NCBI RefSeq assembly: GCF_036408855.1
Contig: NZ_JAZGJQ010000002.1
Coordinates: 248,001-312,000 of the forward strand
DNA from: Olsenella_K absiana
GTDB lineage: Bacteria > Actinomycetota > Coriobacteriia > Coriobacteriales > Atopobiaceae
DNA: 64,000 bases
Reading direction: 5' to 3'
The position numbers and the translations under genes are program-made. Below are positions 26,824 to 37,317 of this stretch, piece after piece (positions within the stretch are counted from its first letter, which is position 1; the number at the start of each line of letters is the position of its first letter). Below the pieces are notes generated by a model. That model was not told where the DNA came from. It made no database searches and worked only from the letters and a program-made list of their open reading frames with translations.

Positions 26824-28623
26824 CTACTCGAATTCGATGCAGTCGAAGGGGCAGACCTGCACGCACTGCCCGCAGCCGATGCACTGGGTGGGGTCGATCA
26901 CCGCGTAGCCCGTCTCGTCCTTGCCGAGCGCCGGGCACCCGATGTTGACGCAGGTGCCGCAGCGGCGGCAGTCGCGGATGACCGGCGCGGCCTTGCGCGA
27001 GCGCTCGACCAGGCGGCAGGGACTCCGGAAGATCACGACCGAGAGCTGGTCCTCGTGCGAGGTGGCCTGCTTGAGCGCGGAGCGCACCTGCTTGAGGTCC
27101 TGGGCGTCCGCCTCGATCACCTCGTCGACGCCGATGGCGCGACACAGGGCGACAAGGTCGAGGGGCTTGCCGGCGGGACGGTCGAGCACGCTGGGCTTCT
27201 CGGCCGCCTCGACGAGGGGCGAGATGCGCTTGCCCTGCTCGGAGAGGGTGACGCCGTTCACCGGGTTGCCCTGTGCGCCGGTCATGGCCGTCGTGCGGTT
27301 GTCGAGGATGACGAGGGTGCCCTTGCCGCCGTTGTACACGGTGCCGAGCAGGCTCGTGATGCCGGAGTGCGCGAAGGTGGAGTCGCCGATCACGCCCACG
27401 ACCGGACGGCCCGTGCGCGCGGGGACGCCTGCGAGCTCCATGCCGTGCGACATGGAGAGGCTGGCGCCCATGTCGATTACCGAGTCGACGGCGCGGAAGG
27501 GCGCCACGGCACCGAGCGTGTAGCAGCCGATGTCGCCGGTGACGACGGCCTTGAGGCGTCTGAGCTCGCAGAAGACCAGGCGGTGGGGGCAGCCGGCGCA
27601 GAACGCGGGCGGGCGCGGCGGCAGGCCCTCCATCTTGGGGAGGTGCTCCGGGGCGGGCTCGCCGAAGCTCGCGCGGATGTCCGAGGGGAAGATCTCTCCG
27701 GAGCGCGGCAGCGGGGCCGCGGGCGGCTCGGAGAGGGCGACGCCGAGGGCGGCCACGTGGTCGCGGAAGTAGCGGCAGGCCTCCTCCACCACGTAGACCT
27801 TATCCACCTTGGACGCGAAGTCGGCCAGGGCGCGCGGGGGCAGCGGCCAGCTGAGGCCCAGCTTGAAGACGGAGGCGTCGGGCAGGGCCTCGCGGACGTG
27901 GTTGTAGAGTGCGCCTGCGACGATGACGCCGACCTTGGTGTCGCGCATCTCCACGCGGTTGAGGTCGCAGGTCTCCGCGTAGGCCACGAGGTCGTCCTCG
28001 CGGCGGTTGGTCACCTCGGTGCGGGCGACCGCGTAGGCCGGCATCATCACGTACTTGGAAGGCTGGCTCTCGTAGTCGAGAAGGTCCTGCTCACGACGGA
28101 CGTTGGTGGCCTCCACCATGGTGCGGGTGTGCGCGATGCGCATGGTCTCGTGCAGGATGACCGGGGTGTCGAAGCTCTCGGAGATCTCGAACGCGCGCTG
28201 TGCGAACTCGTAGGCCTCCTGGGAGTCGCTCGGGTCGAGGCAGGGCACGCGCGCGAAGGCAGCGTAGTTGCGCGTGTCCTGCTCGTTCTGGCTCGAGTAC
28301 ATGCTCGGGTCGTCGGCGACGAGCAGGACCAGGCCCGCGTTGACGCCAGTGTTGGCGACCGACATGAACGGGTCGGCCGCGACGTTGAGTCCGACGTGCT
28401 TCATCGTGACGAGCGTGCGGGCGCCGCCCATGGCGGAGCCGATGCCCACCTCGAGCGCGACCTTCTCGTTGGGCGACCACTCGCAGTAGACGTCCTCGTG
28501 GTGGACGAGGTTCTCGAGCGTCTCCGTGGAGGGCGTGCCGGGGTAGCCCGTGGCGACCCTGGCGCCGGCCTCCCACGCACCCTGCGCGATGGCCTCGTTG
28601 CCAGACAGCAGTTGCTTGCTCAC
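26824..28623 (-). CDS. iorA: Indolepyruvate ferredoxin oxidoreductase subunit alpha
   Basis: 599 residues. The N-terminal pyrimidine-binding domain has G-Y-P-G-T-P-S-T-E and W-S-P-N-E-K-V-A. The thiamine diphosphate domain has C-A-G-C-P-H-R, G-D-I-G-C-Y-T-L-G and G-D-S-T-F-A-H-S-G. The C-terminus carries two cysteine clusters, C-R-R-C-G-T-C-V-N-I-G-C-P and C-I-G-C-G-Q-C-V-Q-V-C-P-F-D-C, for Fe-S centres. GTG 28623 is chosen with GGAG 8 nt upstream. It belongs to anaerobic aromatic amino acid fermentation. An acyl-CoA ligase gene lies 42 bp upstream on the same strand. Confidence 0.95.
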   Translation of the reverse strand: MSKQLLSGNEAIAQGAWEAGARVATGYPGTPSTETLENLVHHEDVYCEWSPNEKVALEVGIGSAMGGARTLVTMKHVGLNVAADPFMSVANTGVNAGLVLLVADDPSMYSSQNEQDTRNYAAFARVPCLDPSDSQEAYEFAQRAFEISESFDTPVILHETMRIAHTRTMVEATNVRREQDLLDYESQPSKYVMMPAYAVARTEVTNRREDDLVAYAETCDLNRVEMRDTKVGVIVAGALYNHVREALPDASVFKLGLSWPLPPRALADFASKVDKVYVVEEACRYFRDHVAALGVALSEPPAAPLPRSGEIFPSDIRASFGEPAPEHLPKMEGLPPRPPAFCAGCPHRLVFCELRRLKAVVTGDIGCYTLGAVAPFRAVDSVIDMGASLSMSHGMELAGVPARTGRPVVGVIGDSTFAHSGITSLLGTVYNGGKGTLVILDNRTTAMTGAQGNPVNGVTLSEQGKRISPLVEAAEKPSVLDRPAGKPLDLVALCRAIGVDEVIEADAQDLKQVRSALKQATSHEDQLSVVIFRSPCRLVERSRKAAPVIRDCRRCGTCVNIGCPALGKDETGYAVIDPTQCIGCGQCVQVCPFDCIEFE

Positions 28624-28665
28624 TTCTTCTCTCCTTCTCGCGGGCACCTGCACCCCCTCGGGCGA

Positions 28666-30426
28666 CTACTTCGCAGGCGCCACGTTCTCCCTTGCGTCCC
28701 CCTGGCCGGCCGCGCCCGCGACGGACCCGGCGGCAGCGGCCTCAGTCGGAGCGCCCGCGGCCGCGTCGGCGCCTGACTCGAGCGCGACCAGGTGCTCTGC
28801 GCCGTACCTCCGCCTGAGCAGGGGCTTCTCGATCTTGCCCGTCGCGTTTCTCGGCACCTTGGCGAAGATCACCTTGCGCGGGCGCTTGTAGCGGGGCAGC
28901 TGGAGGCAGAACTGGTTGATGTCGTCCTCCGTGGTGTCCTCGCGGCCCTCCTTGAGCTCGATGACGGCGGCGGGGATCTCTCCCAGGCGCTCGTCGGGCA
29001 GGCCGATGACGGCCACGTCCTGGATCGCGTCATTGGTGGAGAGGAAGTCCTCGATCTGGACGGGGTAGAGGTTCTCGCCGCCCATCACGATGACGTCCTT
29101 CTTGCGGTCCACGAGCCAATAGAAGCCATCGGCGTCCTGGCGTGCCATGTCGCCCGTCCGCAGCCAGCCGTCCACCAGGGTCTTAGCCGTCTCCTCGGGG
29201 TCACCGTAGTAGCACTCCATGAGGCCGGGACCCTTGACGCACAGCTCGCCGACCTCGCCCTGGCTGACCTCGGCGCCGTTCTCGTCGATGATCTTGGCCT
29301 CCCAGCGCCAGCCCGGCTTGCCGATGGCGCCCACGTGGTCGACGTTGCCGATGCCCAGGTGCACGCAGCCGGGACCCGTCGACTCGGAGAGGCCGTAGTT
29401 GGTGTCGTACTGCTGGTTGGGGAAGTAGTGCAGCCAGCGCTCGATCAGGCTCTTGGGCACCGGCTGCGCGCCGATGTGCATGAGGCGCCACTGGTCCAGG
29501 TGGTAGTCCTTGAGGCGCAGCTCGCCGCGCTCGATCGCCGACAGGATGTCCTGCACCCACGGCACGAGCAGCCAGACGATGGTACAGCGCTCGCGGCTGA
29601 CCGTCTCGAAGATGAACTGCGGGGAGACGCCACGCAGCAGCACCGCCCTGGAGCCAACGATGAGAGAGCCCATCCAATGGAACTTGGCGCCGGTGTGGTA
29701 GAGCGGAGGTATGCAGAGGAAGACGTCGTCGTGCGTCTGCCCGTGGTGCCTCTGCTCCATCTCCGCCGCCTGCGTGAGGCTGCGATGACGGTGCAGGATC
29801 GCCTTGGGGAAGCCCGTCGTGCCGGAGGAGTAGTAGATCGCCGCGTCGTCGTCGTTCGTGACGGGGACGAATGGGTCGGAGCTCGAGCAGAGGTTCGCCA
29901 GCTCCTGGTAGGGCTCCGCCCAGGTGGGACAGTCGTCGCCCACGTAGAAGAGCAGGCGGCCCGGCTGGATTGCGGGCACGATGTCCTCGAGGCGCCCGAT
30001 GAACTCGGGACCGAAGACCAGCACGTCCACCTCGGCCTTGTCGAGGCAGTACTCGATCTCGTCTGAGGAGTAGCGGAAGTTGAGCGGTACCACGGTCGCG
30101 CCGGTCTTGAGCACGCCGAAGTAGATCGGCAGCCACTCGATGCAGTTGTAGAGCAGGATCGCGACCTTGTCGCCCTTGCGGATGCCGCGCGAGAGCAGCA
30201 GGTTGGCGAAGCGGTTGGCCTTCTCGTCGAACACCGCCCAGGTGATCTCGCGGCGGAAGGGCTCGTCGTCGGTGGTCTCCACCAGGTCATAGTCGCGCCA
30301 CGTGATGTGGCGGTTCTCCTGCCTCTGCGGGTTGACCTCAACGAGGGCGATCTCTTCGGGGTACTTCCGGGCGTTGCGCCTGAGGAAGTCGATGACGGTG
30401 AGGTCGGTGTCGATGTCTGTGCTCAA
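28666..30426 (-). CDS. AMP-forming acyl/aryl-CoA ligase
   Basis: 586 residues of the ANL adenylating superfamily. The P-loop-like Y-Y-S-S-G-T-T-G-F-P-K-A, N-Y-G-L-S-E-S, W-L-R-T-G-D-M-A and the C-terminal-domain lysine in N-A-T-G-K-I-E-K are all present. A C-terminal Ala/Gly-rich tail of about 40 residues is unusual. It sits directly upstream of iorAB on the same strand, so it may handle aryl acids of the same pathway; the substrate is inferred only from context. The preferred start is TTG 30426 with GAGGAAG upstream; ATG 30441 lacks a ribosome site and itself contains that sequence. Confidence 0.88.
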   Translation of the reverse strand: MSTDIDTDLTVIDFLRRNARKYPEEIALVEVNPQRQENRHITWRDYDLVETTDDEPFRREITWAVFDEKANRFANLLLSRGIRKGDKVAILLYNCIEWLPIYFGVLKTGATVVPLNFRYSSDEIEYCLDKAEVDVLVFGPEFIGRLEDIVPAIQPGRLLFYVGDDCPTWAEPYQELANLCSSSDPFVPVTNDDDAAIYYSSGTTGFPKAILHRHRSLTQAAEMEQRHHGQTHDDVFLCIPPLYHTGAKFHWMGSLIVGSRAVLLRGVSPQFIFETVSRERCTIVWLLVPWVQDILSAIERGELRLKDYHLDQWRLMHIGAQPVPKSLIERWLHYFPNQQYDTNYGLSESTGPGCVHLGIGNVDHVGAIGKPGWRWEAKIIDENGAEVSQGEVGELCVKGPGLMECYYGDPEETAKTLVDGWLRTGDMARQDADGFYWLVDRKKDVIVMGGENLYPVQIEDFLSTNDAIQDVAVIGLPDERLGEIPAAVIELKEGREDTTEDDINQFCLQLPRYKRPRKVIFAKVPRNATGKIEKPLLRRRYGAEHLVALESGADAAAGAPTEAAAAGSVAGAAGQGDARENVAPAK

Positions 30427-30547
30427 GGCTCTTCCTCTCATGAAACGTCGCCGCGCGGCCAGGGACGGCGCGCGGCGCACGTTTCAGCATAAGGCATGAA
30501 CGGAGGCCATTCGGTTAAATGTGTGACGTCCGACGCGGCGGGCTCGC

Positions 30548-31510
30548 CTAGAACTTGCCCTCGTCGTCCGCGTCCGCACGGAGCCGCTCGACCTCTGCGG
30601 GGATCTGCGCCAGGTCGTAGGGGGTCATCTGGTAGACCCAGTTCAGCCAGTTGCGATATAGCAGGTTGGCGTGGGCGCGCCAGGTGAAGATCGGCTGCTT
30701 CTCGGGGTTGTCGTCCGGGAAGTAGTTTTCCGGCACCGCGATGCTCAGCCCCTTGTGGAAGTCGCGCCAGAACTCGTCGGCCAGGGTGTCGCGACCGTAC
30801 TCGAAGTGGCCGGTGACGTAGACCTCGTGGAAGGCGGGCGTGGCGATGATCGAGGGGCCGCTCGTGAAGCCCTCCGAGAGGACCTGCAGCTCGGGATGGA
30901 GCGCGAGCTCCGTCGTCTCCAGCGCGGCGTGGCGGGAGTGCGGCATGTTGTGCACCTCGTCGAAGCCGTTGGTCAGGAAGTTGTACTCGTCGCACAGCCT
31001 CTGGGGGAAGACGCCGAAGATCTTCTGAGGCAGCACCTTCTTGTGGATGCCGTGGTGGTGCCAGAGCCCCGCGAGCGCACCCCAGCACAGGTGCATGGTC
31101 GAGAAGACGTGCTCCTGCGACCAGTCCATGATCTCGCAGAGCTCGTCCCAGTAGTCGACCTCCTCGAACGGCAGCTGCTCCACCGGAGCGCCAGTGATGA
31201 TCAGCCCGTCGTAGTTGCGGTCGCGGAAGGTGTCGAACGTCTCGTAGAACTTGACCAGGTGGTCGGTCGAGACGTGCGTGCTCTCGTGGCTGCTCACCCG
31301 CATGAAGTCGCAGTCCACCTGCAGCGGAGACTTGGAGATGAGGCGCAGAATCTGCGTCTCCGTCTCGACCTTGGTCGGCATCAGGTTGAGGATGGCCACG
31401 TGCAGCGGGCGGATCTGCTGGTTGGAGGCCACCTCCTCCTCGAGCGCGAAGATCCTCTCCTGGTGAAGGATCTGCTTGGCGGGCAGCCCGTCGGGGATGT
31501 TGATCGGCAT
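30548..31510 (-). CDS. metA: Homoserine O-acyltransferase (MetA/HTS family), probably acetyl-CoA specific
   Basis: 320 residues. The catalytic cysteine is in M-H-L-C-W-G-A-L-A-G-L, and the histidine and glutamate of the triad are in V-T-G-H-F-E-Y-G. It acylates homoserine in methionine synthesis. The residue that sets acyl-donor choice in this family lies after G-A-P: here the sequence is G-A-P-V-E-Q-L, with Glu as in acetyl-CoA-using Bacillus enzymes rather than Gly as in E. coli, so homoserine O-acetyltransferase activity is expected. No SAM riboswitch was recognised in the 250-bp gap shared with the divergent helicase gene. Confidence 0.93.
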   Translation of the reverse strand: MPINIPDGLPAKQILHQERIFALEEEVASNQQIRPLHVAILNLMPTKVETETQILRLISKSPLQVDCDFMRVSSHESTHVSTDHLVKFYETFDTFRDRNYDGLIITGAPVEQLPFEEVDYWDELCEIMDWSQEHVFSTMHLCWGALAGLWHHHGIHKKVLPQKIFGVFPQRLCDEYNFLTNGFDEVHNMPHSRHAALETTELALHPELQVLSEGFTSGPSIIATPAFHEVYVTGHFEYGRDTLADEFWRDFHKGLSIAVPENYFPDDNPEKQPIFTWRAHANLLYRNWLNWVYQMTPYDLAQIPAEVERLRADADDEGKF

Positions 31511-31763
31511 GTTCTTCTCTCCTATCTCGCAGCTCTCTGTGCAAACGCCCCGTCGGCCCTCGTAGACGGGACGCTAGGGCATTCGCATGGGAACGATGTG
31601 CAAGGACGTGAGAAGCATGCGACAACCTCTGGGAAAGGCCAGCTCAAGGCCGGCTTTCTGTACAATGGCCTAAAAGGCGCAGCAAAGTACAGTATAGCCC
31701 GAACACCATGGGGAAACGGAGCAATATCCCCACGTAGCCCGGGCACGTGGGATACTGGAGAGC

Positions 31764-33482
<1,719 letters not shown>

Positions 33483-33563
33483 GCGACAAGGACCGCCGGC
33501 CGGGAAGCCACCACCAGCCGGGAAGCCACCACCGGCCCGACAAGCATCATCGAGGGAGCAGAG

Positions 33564-34913
33564 ATGAAGCAGGTTCGCCCCTACCCGCGCCTGACCGTCA
33601 CCAGGAAGGCGGCGCGCTCGCTGCGCCGCGGCCACCCCTGGGTCTTCGAGGGGGAGGTCCTCGCGCTCGAGGGTGCCCCCACTGACGGCCGCGTGGCCGC
33701 GAACGGCGACGTCGTCGACGTGTTCGAGGAGAACGGCACCTGGCAGGGGGCCGGCCTCCTCTCCGAGAACAGCAAGATTCGCGTCAGGATCGTGAGCCGC
33801 AACGCCAACGACCGCTTCGACGAGGCCTTCTGGCGCAGGCGCATCGCCTGGGCCTGGGAGCTGCGCAAGACCGCCATGGGCGGCCGCAACCTGCCCGGCA
33901 CCGAGCCGGACACCAACTGCTGCCGCGTGATCTTCTCCGAGGCGGACGGCTTCCCGGGGCTTGTCGTCGACCGCTACGAGGACGTGCTGGTCGCGCAGGT
34001 GGGCACCTGGGGCATGGAGCGGCTGCGCCCCACCATCTACCCGCTGCTGCTCGACGTGCTGCGTGCCGACGGCCAGGAGGTCTCCGCCATCTACGAGCGC
34101 GCCGACTCCCCCGCCCGCAGGCATGAGGGCCTCGACCTGCACAAGGGCTGGTGGCAGGGCTCGCCGGCGGGCGCGGGCGAGAAGGACGCGGGCGCAGGCG
34201 CGGCCACGGGCGCAGGCCGCGACTCGAGCCGCGTCATCGTGCGCGAGAACGGCATCGCCTATGACCTTGACCTGGAGAACTCGCAGAAGACCGGCTTCTT
34301 CCTGGACCAGAAGTACAACCGCCGCGCCGTGCGAGAGCTGGCGCGCGGCAGGCGCGTGCTCGACTGCTTCTCGCACGTGGGTCCCTTCGGCCTCAACGCG
34401 GCGATGGGCGGTGCCGAGTTCGTGCGCTGCGTCGACGTGAGCCAGACGGCCTGCGACCTCGCGCGCGAGAACGCCCGCCTGAACGGCCTCGAGCTGGCGG
34501 AGGACGGCACGCTGCGCATGGGCTTCACCTGCGCTAACGTCCTCGAGTACCTTCCGCTCCTGCGGGCGGACAGGGGCCGCGCGCGCGAGGAGGGCGGCCC
34601 CTTCGACCTGATCGTGCTCGACCCGCCCGCCTTCACCAAGAGCCGCTCGACCGTCGACCACGCCCTCAAGGGCTACCGGGAGATAAACCAGGCCGCCATG
34701 CAGCTCCTGCCGCGCGGAGGCTACCTGGCGACCTGCAGCTGCAGCCATTTCATGACGACGGAGCTGCTCTCCCAGGCGATCGCCGAGGCGGCGCACAACG
34801 CCAACGTGCAGCTCAAGCAGATCGAGCAGCGCCAGCAGGCTCCCGACCACCCCATCCTCTGGGGCGTGCCCGAGACCCACTACCTGGATTTCTTCACCTT
34901 CCAGGTGGTGTAG
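33564..34913 (+). CDS. rlmI: RlmI-like 23S rRNA (cytosine-C5) methyltransferase
   Basis: 449 residues. A PUA-like N-terminal region (V-T-R-K-A-A-R-S-L ... H-P-W-V-F-E-G-E-V) is followed by a Rossmann methyltransferase with V-L-D-C-F-S-H-V-G-P-F-G-L-N-A, the motif D-L-I-V-L-D-P-P-A-F-T-K-S, and the catalytic-type C-S-C-S-H. This order fits the RlmI/YccW family, which methylates 23S rRNA. An insertion near residue 205-220 (G-A-G-E-K-D-A-G-A-G) carries an exact GGCGAGAAGGAC word at 34176-34187. GGGAGCAGAG precedes the ATG. Confidence 0.9.
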   Translation: MKQVRPYPRLTVTRKAARSLRRGHPWVFEGEVLALEGAPTDGRVAANGDVVDVFEENGTWQGAGLLSENSKIRVRIVSRNANDRFDEAFWRRRIAWAWELRKTAMGGRNLPGTEPDTNCCRVIFSEADGFPGLVVDRYEDVLVAQVGTWGMERLRPTIYPLLLDVLRADGQEVSAIYERADSPARRHEGLDLHKGWWQGSPAGAGEKDAGAGAATGAGRDSSRVIVRENGIAYDLDLENSQKTGFFLDQKYNRRAVRELARGRRVLDCFSHVGPFGLNAAMGGAEFVRCVDVSQTACDLARENARLNGLELAEDGTLRMGFTCANVLEYLPLLRADRGRAREEGGPFDLIVLDPPAFTKSRSTVDHALKGYREINQAAMQLLPRGGYLATCSCSHFMTTELLSQAIAEAAHNANVQLKQIEQRQQAPDHPILWGVPETHYLDFFTFQVV

Positions 34914-34971
34914 GGGGCACGGCCGGTCGTAGCATTCGCTCACAGCCTCTGGCCGCAGGCCTAGCGCAGGC

Positions 34972-35547
34972 CTAGCGCGGGCCTGCGGCCTTGGCCTCGG
35001 CGGGCTTTCGACGCAGCCTCCTTCGAGTTCGGAAGAACCTTCTGAGCTCGAAGGCGCACTCCCCTGCCAGCACGTGGGGAACCACCTCGAACTCATGGTT
35101 GAGCCGGGGGTCGTGGCTCACGTCGTAGAGCGTGCCGAGGGCGCCTCCCTTTGGGTCGCTCGCACCGAAGACGCAGCGGTCCACGCGGGCGTTGACCATA
35201 AGGCCCGCACACATGAGACAGGGCTCCACCGTCACATAGACGGTGCACCCCGTGAGGCGCCAGCGGCCGAGCGCCCTGCTAGCCCGCAGCATGGCGGAGA
35301 ACTCCGCATGGGCGGAGGGGTCCAGGTCGCGCTCGCGCCGGTTGTGGCCTCGGGCGATGACCTCGCCGTCGCAGACGACGACGGCCCCGATCGGGACCTC
35401 GCCCTCTGCTGCCGCGAGCCGGGCCTCCTCGAGCGCGAGGCGCATGAAGCGCTCGTCGACGGGGGCGATGGAAGCCGGTTGCCAGGGCGCGTCGCCGCGC
35501 GGGACGTCCCCTGCCTGGGCCGACCTTCCTCGCTGCTCTTCTCGCAC
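34972..35547 (-). CDS. tadA: tRNA-specific adenosine deaminase
   Basis: 191 residues. The zinc site is H-A-E in S-A-H-A-E-F plus P-C-L-M-C-A, with E as proton shuttle; F-G-A-S-D-P-K-G-G-A follows as in TadA. It makes inosine at position 34 of tRNA-Arg(ACG). The core begins near F-M-R-L-A-L-E-E-A, leaving about 35 poorly conserved N-terminal residues. GTG 35547 is a tentative start with GGGGGAAG upstream; a TTG at 35577 is the alternative. It lies next to the tRNA-Ser gene, divergent from it. Confidence 0.92.
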   Translation of the reverse strand: MREEQRGRSAQAGDVPRGDAPWQPASIAPVDERFMRLALEEARLAAAEGEVPIGAVVVCDGEVIARGHNRRERDLDPSAHAEFSAMLRASRALGRWRLTGCTVYVTVEPCLMCAGLMVNARVDRCVFGASDPKGGALGTLYDVSHDPRLNHEFEVVPHVLAGECAFELRRFFRTRRRLRRKPAEAKAAGPR

Positions 35548-35616
35548 CGACTTCCCCCGTCCTTCCGCTCTGGCCAAACGCGCGTCGCATGCGCTAGGAT
35601 ACTAACCATATCCCAT

Positions 35617-35707
35617 GGAGGGATGGCAGAGCGGTTGAATGCAGCGGTCTTGAAAACCGCCGGGTAGCCTAGCTGCCTCGAGAGTTCGAATCTCTCTCCC
35701 TCCGCCA
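35617..35707 (+). tRNA. serT: tRNA-Ser (anticodon UGA)
   Basis: A 91-nt class II tRNA including an encoded CCA. The acceptor stem GGAGGGA pairs with TCCCTCC, with G as discriminator. The anticodon stem GCGGT/ACCGC encloses CTTGAAA, anticodon TGA at 35651-35653. A long variable arm and the T-loop GTTCGAATC are present. It should decode UCA and other UCN codons. Confidence 0.96.
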
Positions 35708-35894
35708 GACTACGCGCGCGTCGGGGCCTCGCCCGGACGCGCTTTTGTCGTCTCCAGAAATGTTGGGCCGCCTCCCGTGGCGCGAGGCGCGCCTCCGCGA
35801 CGCCGGATTCGAGGGTCGACTAGCCCCGGGCGACTAGCCCCGGGCGACCAGCGCCGGCCCGGCGACCCCCGGGCGGCCAGCGCCGACCCGGCCA

Positions 35895-36109
35895 GCGCAG
35901 TTCCTCGAACGAGGCTGTGCATTTTTCCGACTTAGGGACGTCTCGCGCGACGCCGACGAGCCCGTGGAGCTCGCCGGCTTTCACGCCGCCTTTGGAAAAT
36001 GCCTGTTGGCGGAGGATTCACGACGCGCTCCGCACCCGATGCCCCCGCATGGCCGCTCGATACCCGTCCCCAACCCGCCCAAATGCACAATCCGTTCGTG
36101 AAGCTGCGC
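35895..36109. repeat. Intergenic element with inverted termini, copy B
   Basis: Length 215 bp. The left end (35895-35940) reads GCGCAGTTCCTCGAACGAGG, then TGTGCATTTTTCC and GACTTAGGGACG. The right end (36065-36109) is the approximate inverted copy, with CCCAAATGCACAATCCGTTC. The interior is nearly the same as copy C but unlike copies A and D. Confidence 0.7.
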
Positions 36110-36273
36110 TGAAACCCCTGCGCCACCAGCCCTGCCGCGTTGGGCCACCTCCCGTGGCGCGAGGCGCGCCGGCGCGGCGCCGGATCCGCGGGTCGTCTAG
36201 CCCCGGGCGGCCAGCGCCGGGCAGACTAGCCCCGGGCCGGCGACCCCCCGGCCGACCAGTGCCGGCCCGGCTA

Positions 36274-36489
36274 CCGCAATTCCTCGAACGAGGGCGTGCA
36301 TTTTTCCAACTTAGGGACGTCTCGCACGACGCCGACGAGCCCGTGGAGCTCGCCGACTTTCACGACGCCTTTGGAAAATGCCTGTTGGCTGAGGATTCAC
36401 GACCCGCTCCGCACCCGGTGCCCTCGCATAGCCGCTCGATATCCGTCCCCAACCCGCCCAAATGCACAAGCCGTTCGTGAAGCTGCGCG
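36274..36489. repeat. Intergenic element with inverted termini, copy C
   Basis: Length 216 bp. It is the counterpart of copy B in the second duplication unit, with ends at 36274-36319 and 36444-36489. Confidence 0.7.
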
Positions 36490-36668
36490 GAAACCCCTGC
36501 GCCACCAGCCCTGCCGCCGGGCGAGCGCCCGACGGCCCGGGTGCACGGCGGCCCGGGCGCCCGCCAGGCCAGGCGCGGAGCTGGCGCGCGTGGCGACGGG
36601 GCGCCGACGGCCGAAGGCGCCCACAGGGTATACTTGTCGCACTGCAGACCACCCGAGGAGGGAGCCTC

Positions 36669-37220
36669 ATGGGAGTTCTCATTGCCATCATCGTCGTTCT
36701 CGTGATCGTGGTAGTCGCCTACGTCACCATCTACAACTCCATCGTCTCCAAGAACAACCGCTGCGACAACGCCTGGCAGACCATCGATGCCCAGCTCCAG
36801 CGCAGGAGCGACCTCATCCCCAACCTGGTCGAGACCGTGAAGGGCTACGCCTCGCACGAGTCCAAGACCCTCGAGGCCGTGACCGCCGCGCGCACCGCCG
36901 TGACCAACGCCTCCACCCCCGAGGCGCGCATGCAGGCCAACGACGCCCTCTCCGGCGCGCTGACCCACCTGTTCGCCGTGGCCGAGGCCTATCCCGAGCT
37001 CAAGGCAAACACCAACTTCCAGCAGCTCCAGAGCGAGCTCTCCGACACCGAGGACAAGATCAGCTACGCGCGCATGAGCTTCAACGACTGCGTCCTCGAG
37101 TACAACAACGCAATCCAGACCTTCCCCGGCAACATCATCGCCGGCTCCAAGTTCAACCCGCGCCAGGGCTTCGAGGTCGCAGACAGCGCCGCAAGGCAGG
37201 CGCCCACCGTCAAGTTCTAG
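36669..37220 (+). CDS. lemA: LemA family protein
   Basis: 183 residues. One N-terminal helix (I-A-I-I-V-V-L-V-I-V-V-V-A-Y-V) is followed by the diagnostic W-Q-T-I-D-A-Q-L-Q-R-R-S-D-L-I-P-N-L-V-E-T-V-K-G-Y and a helical bundle ending in F-P-G-N-I-I-A. LemA proteins are membrane-attached helical proteins of uncertain role, often linked to envelope stress. GGAGGGAG precedes the ATG, and TATACT at 36629-36634 is a plausible -10 box. Confidence 0.93.
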   Translation: MGVLIAIIVVLVIVVVAYVTIYNSIVSKNNRCDNAWQTIDAQLQRRSDLIPNLVETVKGYASHESKTLEAVTAARTAVTNASTPEARMQANDALSGALTHLFAVAEAYPELKANTNFQQLQSELSDTEDKISYARMSFNDCVLEYNNAIQTFPGNIIAGSKFNPRQGFEVADSAARQAPTVKF

Positions 37221-37317
37221 AGGAGTCCAGGGCGCCCACGGGCGCCTGCGGCGCGGCCGCAGCCGCAGGCGGCGCTCGGCGGACGCAGCGGCAGGCGCGA
37301 CCAGAGGAGGCACAGCG

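Larger units (their letters stand above)
35762..36517. repeat. Tandem duplication, two units of about 377 bp, downstream of tRNA-Ser
   Basis: Unit 1 (35762-36138) and unit 2 (36139-36517) begin GTTGGGCC-CCTCCCGTGG and end GCCACCAGCCCTGCCGC; they are highly similar by eye with scattered substitutions and small indels. Each contains one complete inverted-terminus element. CCCCGGGCG-type triplications lie in the left part of each unit. No convincing gene was found in the 961-bp gap between the tRNA and lemA. Confidence 0.8.

Noticed and set aside
31511..31763. SAM or other methionine-responsive riboswitch upstream of metA.
   Set aside because: None of the conserved SAM-I core segments could be found on the minus strand, and no terminator/antiterminator pair was visible.
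35917..36480. Possible duplicated small proteins starting M-H-F-S in each tandem unit.
   Set aside because: Differences between the two units are mostly amino-acid changing in this frame, the frame starts inside the inverted-terminus repeat, and no ribosome site is evident. Treated as non-coding.
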